A stretch of DNA of 7,569 nucleotides, from NCBI GenBank assembly GCA_003132905.1, contig PKZC01000323.1, positions 261 to 7,829 of the forward strand, given 5' to 3'. The stretch is from Bryobacterales bacterium. Lineage in GTDB: Bacteria > Acidobacteriota > Terriglobia > Bryobacterales > Bryobacteraceae. Shown piece by piece: positions 1-5,650 of the stretch. The first letter of the stretch is position 1, and every line of letters starts with the position of its first letter. A program made the translations under genes and the position numbers. The notes beneath the pieces were generated by a model. It was given only the letters and a program-made list of their open reading frames with translations. It was not told where the DNA came from and did not search any database.

Positions 1-548
1 AAAATGTGATGGGCACCCCTCCGCCCGCGCCCCCTCCGAACGTGCCTGCCCTGAAAGATCAGGCCCAGGGCGGCGAGGTGCTGTCCATCCGGCAACTGAT
101 GGAGGAGCATCGTAAGAATGCTCCGTGTTCGACGTGTCACAAGGTGATGGATCCGCTGGGATTTGCATTGGAAAGTTTCAACGCGGTCGGCGAATATCGC
201 ACCAAGGACGCCTCTGGACCGATCGATTCGTCGGGACAACTGGCAGACGGAACCAAGATCGACGGTGTGGTGGGTTTGCGGCAGGCGCTGCTGAAGCATC
301 CCGAATATTTCGTTGGGACGTTGACGGAGAAGATGCTTACGTACGCGCTGGGACGTCCGCTGGAGTACTATGACATGCCAGTGGTACGCGGAATCGTGCA
401 GGCTGCGGCACGCAACGACTATCGATTTTCTTCGTTGATTACCGGTATTGTGAAGAGCGAGCCTTTTGAAATGAAGCGGGCTCTTGAAAGCGACCCTCCG
501 GGGGTAACCACGGCGGCTGTTCGACGGTCTGTTATAGAGGGTAGATAA
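1..548 (+). CDS. C-terminal part of a DUF1592-type (DUF1588/DUF1585) c-type-haem secreted protein, 5' end missing
   Basis: The reading frame is open through the left edge (first whole codon AAT at 3), so this is the last 181 residues of a longer protein and the early GTG/ATG codons are not its start. The visible part opens with the proline-rich stretch GTPPPAPPPNVPAL, followed by a RQLMEEHRKNAPCSTCHKVMDPLGFALESF-like block in which CSTCH (codons 126-140) is a CxxCH covalent haem-binding motif. This is typical of the DUF1588 domain. The rest, from about FVGTLTEKMLTYALGR to IVKSEPFEM, matches DUF1585. In known relatives these domains close a protein of roughly 700-900 residues that also holds DUF1587, DUF1595 and DUF1592 and often an N-terminal cytochrome c domain. 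The role is unknown; an exported redox protein is inferred. The TAA overlaps the AAAGG ribosome site (547-551) of the next gene, which indicates a shared operon. Confidence 0.9.
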   Translation, partial: NVMGTPPPAPPPNVPALKDQAQGGEVLSIRQLMEEHRKNAPCSTCHKVMDPLGFALESFNAVGEYRTKDASGPIDSSGQLADGTKIDGVVGLRQALLKHPEYFVGTLTEKMLTYALGRPLEYYDMPVVRGIVQAAARNDYRFSSLITGIVKSEPFEMKRALESDPPGVTTAAVRRSVIEGR

Positions 549-559
549 AGGCAGATAAA

Positions 560-1888
560 ATGTTCATCTCGAAAAAGCATCTTCCACGACGGACGTTCTT
601 GCGCGGGATGGGCGTAACTTTGGCGCTTCCGTTACTGGACGCGATGCTGCCGGCACAAACCTTACTGAAGAACACCGCAGCTGCAGGCGCGCCCCGCATG
701 GGATTCGTATACGTTCCGCACGGCGCGATCATGGACCAGTGGACACCGGCGGCGGAAGGCACGGCATTCGAGTTCTCGCGAGTTTTGAAACCGCTGGAGC
801 CGTTTCGCGATCGCGTGAACGTGGTAAGCGGCCTGGGTAATCGTGCGGCCGACAGCACCGCGGTGCATTCCTTGAGCCCGACAACTTGGCTGAGCGCCGT
901 TCGTCCCAAACCCACCCAAGGCGTGGATGCTTATGCGGGCGTCACGGCCGATCAGATTGCGGCGCAGCACATTGGGCAGGATACGCCGCTGCCTTCGATC
1001 GAACTGGCTACGGAAGATCACTCGGCGCTGTTGGGCGCATGCGATCGCGATTACGGCTGCATCTACATGAACACGTTGTCGTGGCGCACGCATACCACGC
1101 CGATGCCGATGGAGATTAATCCGCGCAAAGCGTTCGAGCGCATGTTCGGGCAAGGCGGATCGGCCGCCGAAAGGGCATTGCGGACGCAACAAGATCGCAG
1201 CATCCTGGACGAAATCACGGCCGAGGCCGGCGCGTTGAAGTTGAAGCTGGGAACGCGCGATCAAGCCACCGTGAACGATTACCTGGATAGCGTGCGCGAG
1301 ATTGAGCGCCGCATCCAACGGGCAAATTTCGATACCAGCGCGTCGCTGGAACTGCCGACCGAGCCGGTGGGCATCCCCTACAATTTCGAAGAGCACATCA
1401 ACATCATGTACGACATGCTGGTGGTGGCTTATCAGGCCAACATCACGCGGGTGTTTACGTATATGGTGGCGCGCGAAGAAAGCAACAAGACTTATCCACA
1501 GGTGGGCGTGCATGACGGACACCACGCTACGTCACACCACCAGAATCTGCCGGAGAAAATCGAGAAGCTGGTGAAAATCCAGAATTATCACGTCCAGCTT
1601 TTCGCGCGATTCCTGGGCAAGCTGAAGAGCACGCCGGATGGCGATGGCAACCTGCTGGACCATTCGATCATTCTGTTCGGAAGCAACATGAGCAACAGCA
1701 ACCTGCACAATCATTTTCCGCTGCCGAATCTGGTGGCCGGAGGGGCGTGCGGGAAGCTGCAAGGCGGCCGTCACCTGCGTTACGACGATCACACGCCGAT
1801 CGCGAATCTGCTGCTGACGCTGCTCGACAAGGGCGGTATGCCGATGGAAAATATCGGCGACAGCACCGGCGAGCTGATCAACATCTAA
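560..1888 (+). CDS. Tat-exported HXXSHH (DUF1552) family protein
   Basis: This 442-residue protein starts at ATG 560, with AAAGG eight bases upstream. It opens with a twin-arginine export signal: PRRTFLRG at residues 9-16, then a hydrophobic run to about residue 30, so it should cross the inner membrane folded. The family-defining HXXSHH motif is present as HATSHH at residues 322-327, preceded by HDGH, and this His cluster suggests metal binding. Other blocks typical of the family are RMGFVYVPHGAIMDQW near residue 46, a Cys pair at 161 and 167 that could form a disulfide, NPRKAFERMFG, and a C-terminal ending around NIGDSTGEL that recalls the sulfatase-like DUF1501 proteins. Length is normal for the family and nothing is broken. 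Its biochemical function is not established. It sits between the haem protein and the ankyrin gene, 3 bases before the latter, so the three are probably made together. Confidence 0.92.
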   Translation: MFISKKHLPRRTFLRGMGVTLALPLLDAMLPAQTLLKNTAAAGAPRMGFVYVPHGAIMDQWTPAAEGTAFEFSRVLKPLEPFRDRVNVVSGLGNRAADSTAVHSLSPTTWLSAVRPKPTQGVDAYAGVTADQIAAQHIGQDTPLPSIELATEDHSALLGACDRDYGCIYMNTLSWRTHTTPMPMEINPRKAFERMFGQGGSAAERALRTQQDRSILDEITAEAGALKLKLGTRDQATVNDYLDSVREIERRIQRANFDTSASLELPTEPVGIPYNFEEHINIMYDMLVVAYQANITRVFTYMVAREESNKTYPQVGVHDGHHATSHHQNLPEKIEKLVKIQNYHVQLFARFLGKLKSTPDGDGNLLDHSIILFGSNMSNSNLHNHFPLPNLVAGGACGKLQGGRHLRYDDHTPIANLLLTLLDKGGMPMENIGDSTGELINI

Positions 1889-1891
1889 GCC

Positions 1892-3400
1892 ATGCGCGCG
1901 AAATCTTTCGGCTTGCTGCTATTGGCTGTTAGTTCCTTGGCATGGGCTGGCACCGAGGGTGGCGATTCCAAACTGGCTGACGCCGTTCGGGATGGCGACC
2001 GCGCTGGAGCCATCGCACTTCTCAAACAGCACGCCGATGTGAACGCGCCGCAGCCCGACGGCACTACGGCTTTAGATTGGGCCGTGCGGCAAGACGACCG
2101 AGAGATGGCGGATCGGTTGATCAAAGCTGGTGCCAACGTGAAGCTGGCGAATCGCTACGGCGTGACGCCTTTATACCTCGCCTGCGTGAACGGAAGCGCG
2201 CCTATGATCGCGAAGCTTTTGGATGCGGGCGCGGACGCCAATGCCGCTAGCACCGAAGGCGAGACGGCGCTGATGACCGTGGCGCGGACCGGAAATATCA
2301 ACGCCGCGAAGGTTTTGCTGTCGCACGGCGCGGACGTCAATTCAAAAGAACAATGGCGGCAACAAACACCGCTGATGTGGGCAGTGGCGGAATCGCATCC
2401 CGAGATGGCGCAGGAGTTGATCGCGCACGGCGCGGACGTGAATACGCGCCAGGTGACCTGGAACTGGGAACGCCAGATGACCAAGGAGCCGCGCGAGAAA
2501 TGGATGCCGCTGGGTGGGCTGACGCCGCTTTTGTTTGCTGCCCGGCAAGGGTGCCTGGAATGCGCGCGGATCCTGCTGAAGTCCGGTGCTGAGATCAACG
2601 CAGCCGATCCGAACGACGTCAGCCCTGTTTTGATGGCCACGATTAATGGACATTATGATGTCGCCGGACTGTTGCTCGATCAAGGCGCGGACCCGAATAT
2701 CGCCGATGAAACCGGACGAACGGCATTATATGCGGCAGTGGACATGCACACCATGCCGGCCTCGAACCGGCCGTCGCCCAATGAGGTTGAGAACAAGCTC
2801 ACCAGCATGGATCTGATCCAATCGCTGCTGGCGCACGGTGCGAACGTGAACGTGCAGTTAAGGAAGATTCAGCCATATCGCACCAAGCTGGATCGCGGCG
2901 ACGACACCATGCTCGGGACCGGAACCACACCGCTGCTACGTGCGGCCAAAGCGGGCGACGCTGAAGCGATCCAGGCGCTGCTTGCCAAAGCCGCGGATCC
3001 GAAGATCCCAACCAAATCCGGCATTTCGCCTCTCATGGCGGCTGCGGGATTGGGCACCAAGGAAGAAGACACCACGGCTCGCAAGAAGACGGAAGCCGAC
3101 GCTATCGCATCCATCAAGTTATTTCTAGACGCGGGAGTGGACGTGAACGCGGCAGACAATCAAGGTGACACGGCGCTGCACGGCGCGGCGCAAAAGGGCA
3201 CGGATCAGGTGGTGCAGTTCCTGGTGGATCACGGAGCGAAGCTGGACATCAAGGACAAGAAGGGCCGATCGCCGCTGGATGCCGCGATGGGCTTGATGGG
3301 CAACGGCGGCTTCGACGGCAGCAGACGCGACGTCCATGAGAGCACCGCGGAGCTGCTGCGCAAATTGATGGCTGTTCCCGAGGCGAAGGCCGCTCAATAA
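1892..3400 (+). CDS. Secreted ankyrin-repeat protein (about 11 repeats)
   Basis: This 502-residue protein begins at ATG 1892, three bases after the preceding TAA, with no clear Shine-Dalgarno, so translation is probably coupled to the upstream gene. It has a Sec signal peptide (MRAKSFGLLLLAVSSLAWA, likely cut after Ala19), placing it in the periplasm or outside the cell. From about residue 25 it consists of ankyrin repeats with the usual TPLxxAAxxGxxxxxxxLLxxGADVN pattern, at roughly 25-57, 58-90, 91-123, 124-157, 158-186, 210-242, 243-275, 276-320, 345-377, 378-425 and 426-458, with a capping segment to the end. Four longer insertions interrupt the array near residues 187-209, 284-305, 321-344 and 385-405 and are rich in charged residues. 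Ankyrin arrays bind other proteins; no catalytic domain is visible. A binding or scaffold role for the two upstream exported proteins is inferred from gene order only. Confidence 0.92.
   Translation: MRAKSFGLLLLAVSSLAWAGTEGGDSKLADAVRDGDRAGAIALLKQHADVNAPQPDGTTALDWAVRQDDREMADRLIKAGANVKLANRYGVTPLYLACVNGSAPMIAKLLDAGADANAASTEGETALMTVARTGNINAAKVLLSHGADVNSKEQWRQQTPLMWAVAESHPEMAQELIAHGADVNTRQVTWNWERQMTKEPREKWMPLGGLTPLLFAARQGCLECARILLKSGAEINAADPNDVSPVLMATINGHYDVAGLLLDQGADPNIADETGRTALYAAVDMHTMPASNRPSPNEVENKLTSMDLIQSLLAHGANVNVQLRKIQPYRTKLDRGDDTMLGTGTTPLLRAAKAGDAEAIQALLAKAADPKIPTKSGISPLMAAAGLGTKEEDTTARKKTEADAIASIKLFLDAGVDVNAADNQGDTALHGAAQKGTDQVVQFLVDHGAKLDIKDKKGRSPLDAAMGLMGNGGFDGSRRDVHESTAELLRKLMAVPEAKAAQ
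2322..2439 (+). repeat. Two identical 16-bp copies of the ankyrin GADVN segment
   Basis: The string CGCACGGCGCGGACGT occurs at 2322-2337 and 2424-2439, 102 bases (34 codons) apart. It encodes the conserved His-Gly-Ala-Asp-Val turn of neighbouring ankyrin repeats. The spacing matches one repeat unit, so it reflects recent repeat duplication or conserved codon choice. It is not a mobile or regulatory element. Confidence 0.6.
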
Positions 3401-3405
3401 CGGCG

Positions 3406-3897
3406 GTGCTTCTGATTCAAATCACCAAACGTTCGGACGGCGGAGGTGTGCTGCGCTGCGTCCGCTCCGATGGTTCCGTGACTTGGCAAAAGCAGGAGAG
3501 CCGTCATGCGGCGTTTTTCGCGTGGCACGATCTGACGCACTTTGCGGTGGAGTCCACGCTCGGTTTCAAGCGCGGATTCTTCGGGCTGGTGGCCGAAGGT
3601 TGGGAGATCGAGGAGACGACGGGCAAGCAGGCACGCGGACCGCTCCCAAGCGAAGCTCAGCAAGTGGAGTACATCGTCGGGGCGCTCGATAGCGAACGCG
3701 CAAGCGGTGCGATTTGGTCGGCGGCGGATTTCAATCAGCAAGCCGGGATACACGCCAAGTCGGCGGGGCTGCCCGAACCGCGGCGCTGGTCGGACGAAGA
3801 ATTGGCGCAAGTGCGGAAGCGAAGATCCGAGTTGTTCGCGCAATGGCGAGCCATCGAGCCGGGGCAGACGTTGGAGCTAAAGTACGGGATTCGGTAG
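3406..3897 (+). CDS. Conserved-looking hypothetical protein with an HDLTH motif
   Basis: This 163-residue protein has a GTG start at 3406, five bases after the ankyrin gene's TAA. No other start codon lies nearby in frame and no strong Shine-Dalgarno is present, so coupled translation is likely. No signal peptide or membrane segment is seen, so it should be cytoplasmic, unlike its three upstream neighbours. The N-terminal third looks like a short beta domain (IQITKRSDGGGVLRCVRSDG followed by VTWQKQ). Then comes the distinctive HAAFFAWHDLTHFAVES, where His41, Asp42 and His45 could be metal or catalytic residues, then GFFGLVAEGWEIEETTGK. The C-terminus is a charged helix (SDEELAQVRKRRSELFAQW) ending in LELKYGIR. 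I recognise the pattern as that of an uncharacterised bacterial family but cannot assign a function. Codon use looks like its neighbours. The TAG stop is part of a candidate -10 box for the next unit. Confidence 0.8.
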   Translation: MLLIQITKRSDGGGVLRCVRSDGSVTWQKQESRHAAFFAWHDLTHFAVESTLGFKRGFFGLVAEGWEIEETTGKQARGPLPSEAQQVEYIVGALDSERASGAIWSAADFNQQAGIHAKSAGLPEPRRWSDEELAQVRKRRSELFAQWRAIEPGQTLELKYGIR

Positions 3898-3900
3898 AAT
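3871..3900 (+). promoter_or_regulatory. Weak candidate promoter for the small protein/RelA-SpoT unit
   Basis: TTGGAG (3871-3876) and TAGAAT (3895-3900) are separated by 18 bases. The -10 matches TATAAT at five of six positions, but the -35 matches TTGACA at only three. The predicted transcript start is near 3907, just before the strong ribosome site of the gene at 3923. The box overlaps the stop codon of the 163-residue gene. It could equally be chance. Confidence 0.3.
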
Positions 3901-3901
3901 C

Positions 3902-3919
3902 GAGCCAAGGGGGAGGCTC
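3902..3919 (+). promoter_or_regulatory. Strong Shine-Dalgarno within a short hairpin
   Basis: GAGCC (3902-3906) pairs with GGCTC (3915-3919) around an eight-base loop, AAGGGGGA. The purine-rich ribosome site AAGGGGGAGG (3907-3916) lies in the loop and the 3' arm, six bases before ATG 3923. This is by far the strongest Shine-Dalgarno in the left half of the window, and it supports 3923 as a real start of a separately initiated gene. The five-pair stem is short, so any effect on translation is speculative. Confidence 0.45.
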
Positions 3920-3922
3920 ACG

Positions 3923-4138
3923 ATGGCAGCGCAAGCAACAAAGGATCAGATTCTTGAGGATGCTGGATACACCTACAGTTTTGAAAGAGCGCTCTACATC
4001 AATCGCCGGATTAAGAAAGCCTTCAGTATCGAGTTTGTGGAAGATCACACGGATGCGGAACTTCTGGCACGCATCAATGAAAATGGCAACGAAAATGGCA
4101 ACGAAAATGGCAACGACGAAAACGGTAACCACAGATAG
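3923..4138 (+). CDS. Small acidic hypothetical protein with ENGN repeats, probably cut short by an in-frame TAG
   Basis: This 71-residue product starts at ATG 3923 behind an excellent ribosome site. Residues 1-50 look like a compact folded domain (DQILEDAGYTYSFERALYIN, then RRIKKAFSIEFVEDHTDAEL). Residues 51-69 are low complexity: four ENGN units, the first three from an exact 12-bp DNA repeat. The frame stops at TAG 4136-4138. The next 21 codons in the same frame still look like protein and end at a TGA overlapping the next ATG, so the ancestral product was probably about 93 residues, with TAG replacing a sense codon (TGG Trp or CAG Gln by one transition). No signal peptide or known domain is recognised. 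Because it lies directly before an alarmone synthetase gene, a regulator or antitoxin role for its partner is conceivable but unproven. Confidence 0.75.
   Translation: MAAQATKDQILEDAGYTYSFERALYINRRIKKAFSIEFVEDHTDAELLARINENGNENGNENGNDENGNHR
4079..4129 (+). repeat. 12-bp in-frame tandem repeat encoding ENGN
   Basis: GAAAATGGCAAC is repeated three times exactly at 4079-4114. After one GAC codon comes a fourth, diverged copy, GAAAACGGTAAC (4118-4129), whose two base changes are silent. The unit is a multiple of three, so copy-number change would lengthen or shorten the Asn/Glu/Gly linker without shifting the frame. It ends only six bases before the premature-looking TAG. Confidence 0.95.
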
Positions 4139-4204
4139 CAGTTCTATTTCAATGCGCCACCGTCCGAATCGGTGAAACATGAATTGGAGCGTGTGTTGCG
4201 CTGA
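4139..4204 (+). pseudogene. Cut-off C-terminal tail of the small protein at 3923
   Basis: Immediately after the TAG at 4136, the same frame reads QFYFNAPPSESVKHELERVL plus Arg, then TGA at 4202-4204. The segment has an aromatic strand followed by an amphipathic helix, looks like a real protein C-terminus, and its stop overlaps the next gene's ATG (TGATG). Such overlaps usually mark translational coupling, so this stretch was probably translated until recently, or still is by readthrough. It has no start codon or ribosome site of its own. Confidence 0.65.
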
Positions 4205-4849
4205 TGGCGCAGCGCGCTGTCGAAGATTGGCCGCGGGAAGAGCACTTCGACCTGCTACCTGACATGCGCAGGGTGGCAGAAGAGCTGGAAGCAGAGGTCA
4301 GACATTCATTGCTCCCTATATCCCACAGGCTACAGAAGTTTGAGCGGCTCATCGTCAAATCGCGAATCAAGGAGTGCGAGAGCGCAGTTGATGCGCTTCG
4401 GCGCCGCCAAGAGGGTCGCACTTTCGATCAGGATCGAGCTGAGCTTTACTCGCTTAAGAGTCTGAATGACTTGGCTGGAGCCCGAGTCTTGGTCTTCCCG
4501 AGAAGCCGTGGCGCTGAAGTTAGCGTGGAACTTCGAAAGAGATTTCCGTCGTGGACTGGCGATCCGGTTCCTGGCTACGAAGTTGTTGCCATTAGCGGAC
4601 AAGTACTACGGCTATTGCAGCGCCAGCGAGGTGGTCCGTGGCGAACTTCAAGTTGTACCGATGTTGACAGCGCTTTTCTGGGAGGTGGAGCATGCGGCAA
4701 TCTACAAGCCTTCGCCTCGATTAGTTGATTTAACACGTAGGCCGATGATGCAGCAGCGGGTCGGCGACGTACTGAAAGCCTTGCAAGCGTTCGACGAAGA
4801 ATTCGAGAAACTTATCCGCCTCGATCGACTCGGCGAGGAGCAGCAATGA
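4204..4849 (+). pseudogene. RelA/SpoT-domain alarmone synthetase, frameshifted
   Basis: Two frames together encode one (p)ppGpp-synthetase-like protein (RelA_SpoT domain, transfer of pyrophosphate from ATP to GDP/GTP). Frame one runs from ATG 4204 and carries the nucleotide-binding segment VKSRIKECESAVDAL (residues 51-65) and SLNDLAGARVLVFP, with the catalytic Asp at residue 89. It is homologous-looking up to DPVPG (residues 120-124), then reads nonsense to a stop at 4726-4728. Frame two carries LADKYYGYCSAS, RGELQVVP with the catalytic Glu (codon 4643-4645), and FWEVEHAAIYKPSP, ending at TGA 4847-4849. Removing one base restores about 214 residues, a normal size for a small alarmone synthetase without a hydrolase domain. 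As written, either fragment lacks half the active site. The start overlaps the preceding stop and has only a distant GGAG (4186-4189), so expression likely depends on coupling. A sequencing error remains possible. Confidence 0.85.
4573..4594 (+). other. Probable frameshift site in the RelA/SpoT gene
   Basis: The upstream frame is convincing to PVPG (4564-4575), and the downstream frame is convincing from about Leu-Ala-Asp-Lys-Tyr (TTA at 4592). The indel therefore lies between. One extra base here, for example G4582, or two missing bases would explain it. No long homopolymer is present, only paired GTTGTT, so a simple homopolymer miscall is not obvious. Confidence 0.7.
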
Positions 4850-4884
4850 TCGAAACTAAGTGCGTGCGTCATAAATTGCGCCTA

Positions 4885-4898
4885 TGCTATGATCGATT
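4885..4898 (+). promoter_or_regulatory. Extended -10 promoter placed for a leaderless kdsB transcript
   Basis: TGCTATGAT (4885-4893) is a TGn extended -10 with TATGAT matching TATAAT at five of six positions. Only five bases separate it from GTG 4899, so transcription should begin at or within a base or two of the start codon. No Shine-Dalgarno precedes the gene, which fits a leaderless mRNA. No good -35 is seen at 16-18 bases, as is common with extended -10 promoters. The 49-base gap 4850-4898 shows no convincing terminator hairpin. Confidence 0.6.
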
Positions 4899-5639
4899 GT
4901 GCCGACGCGAATTTTGGGCGTAATACCAGCCCGGTTTGCCTCCTCCCGATTCCCCGGAAAAGCCCTCGCTACCATCGCCGGTAAAACTATGCTCCAGCAT
5001 GTTTACGAGCGGGCCAGCCAGGCGCGTTATCTTTCCAAAGTGGTTATTGCGACTGACGACGAGCGCATTCATAAAGCCGCGCGGGCATTCGGCGCACCGG
5101 CCATGATGACGCGCGCCGATCATCTTTCGGGAACCGACCGGGTGGCGGAAGCGGCTTCAGCGGACAATGCGTCGGTGATCGTAAACATCCAGGGGGACGA
5201 GCCGCTAATCGATCCTTCGGCGATTGATGCCGCGGCCCTGGCATTGCTGGACGATCCCGATGTTCCCATGTCCACGCTGATGAAGGTGATCGAAGATCCA
5301 CGCGAGATTAACGATCCGAACGTCGTGAAAGTGGTCACCAATCTCGCGGGTGACGCGATCTACTTTTCGCGCTGTCCCATTCCTTTTGTACGCGAGGGCG
5401 GCGGCGTTCACTACAAACATTTGGGGCTGTATGTGTACCGGCGCGATTTCCTGCTCGCCTACTCCGGTCTTCCGGTGGGTCCCCTCGAGCGGATGGAGCG
5501 GCTGGAACAATTGCGGGCGATTGAGAATGGTCATCGCGTCCGCGTGGTGGAAACCGAGTACGAATCGTTAGGGGTCGACACGCCGGAAGATTTGGATCGG
5601 GTGTCGGCGCTCTTTGAACCGTCTTTTAAAATGCACTGA
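4899..5639 (+). CDS. kdsB: 3-deoxy-manno-octulosonate cytidylyltransferase (CMP-Kdo synthetase)
   Basis: KdsB activates Kdo with CTP to give CMP-Kdo and pyrophosphate in the cytoplasm, the donor for lipopolysaccharide inner-core assembly. The 246-residue length is standard. Family motifs appear in order: [16 protein letters not shown] (8-23, nucleotide-binding N-terminus), [10 protein letters not shown] (48-57), SGTDRVAEA (77-85), [10 protein letters not shown] (95-104, with Asp100 as the likely magnesium ligand), [16 protein letters not shown] (154-163), [30 protein letters not shown] (196-211) and GVDTPEDL (225-232, Asp227 the second metal ligand). GTG 4899 is the only suitable start: an in-frame TGA lies at 4890, and the protein N-terminus then matches the family. 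No Shine-Dalgarno is present; see the promoter at 4885. Its TGA runs into the pyrG ribosome site, so the two are co-transcribed, and PyrG supplies its CTP substrate. Confidence 0.97.
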   Translation: MPTRILGVIPARFASSRFPGKALATIAGKTMLQHVYERASQARYLSKVVIATDDERIHKAARAFGAPAMMTRADHLSGTDRVAEAASADNASVIVNIQGDEPLIDPSAIDAAALALLDDPDVPMSTLMKVIEDPREINDPNVVKVVTNLAGDAIYFSRCPIPFVREGGGVHYKHLGLYVYRRDFLLAYSGLPVGPLERMERLEQLRAIENGHRVRVVETEYESLGVDTPEDLDRVSALFEPSFKMH

Positions 5640-5643
5640 GGGG
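5638..5643 (+). promoter_or_regulatory. Shine-Dalgarno that decides the pyrG start
   Basis: GAGGGG (5638-5643), overlapping the kdsB TGA, lies one base before ATG 5645 but seven bases before ATG 5651. Only the second distance suits initiation, so 5651 is the preferred pyrG start; ATG 5645 would add just Met-Ser. Confidence 0.75.
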
Positions 5644-5650
5644 AATGTCC

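Noticed and set aside
662..1525. Long open frame on the - strand (287 codons)
   Set aside because: Opposite the HXXSHH gene; Arg/His/Gln-rich translation without any domain, typical of an antisense shadow.
4079..4129. CRISPR-like repeat
   Set aside because: The 12-bp units are directly adjacent, have no spacers, and are in frame within a coding sequence.
3714..4175. Alternative frame translation with MATKMATKMA repeats
   Set aside because: It is the out-of-frame reading of the 163-residue gene and of the ENGN repeat. The ENGN frame has the strong ribosome site and a folded-looking N-terminal domain.
4573..4600. Programmed +1 frameshifting in the RelA/SpoT gene
   Set aside because: No slippery codon, no adjacent stop codon in the first frame (the next one is at 4726) and no obvious stimulatory structure, so an indel or error is more likely.
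4466..4849. Separate gene starting at ATG 4466
   Set aside because: The translation before about 4575 does not resemble a protein family, there is no ribosome site, and the downstream part is clearly the second half of the RelA/SpoT domain, so this is a frameshift product and not a gene with its own start.
4850..4898. Intrinsic terminator between the RelA/SpoT gene and kdsB
   Set aside because: No GC-rich stem followed by a T-run could be found; only the promoter-like box is supported.
5645..5650. pyrG starting at ATG 5645
   Set aside because: The Shine-Dalgarno would be only one base away; ATG 5651 has correct spacing and gives the usual [11 protein letters not shown]-terminus.
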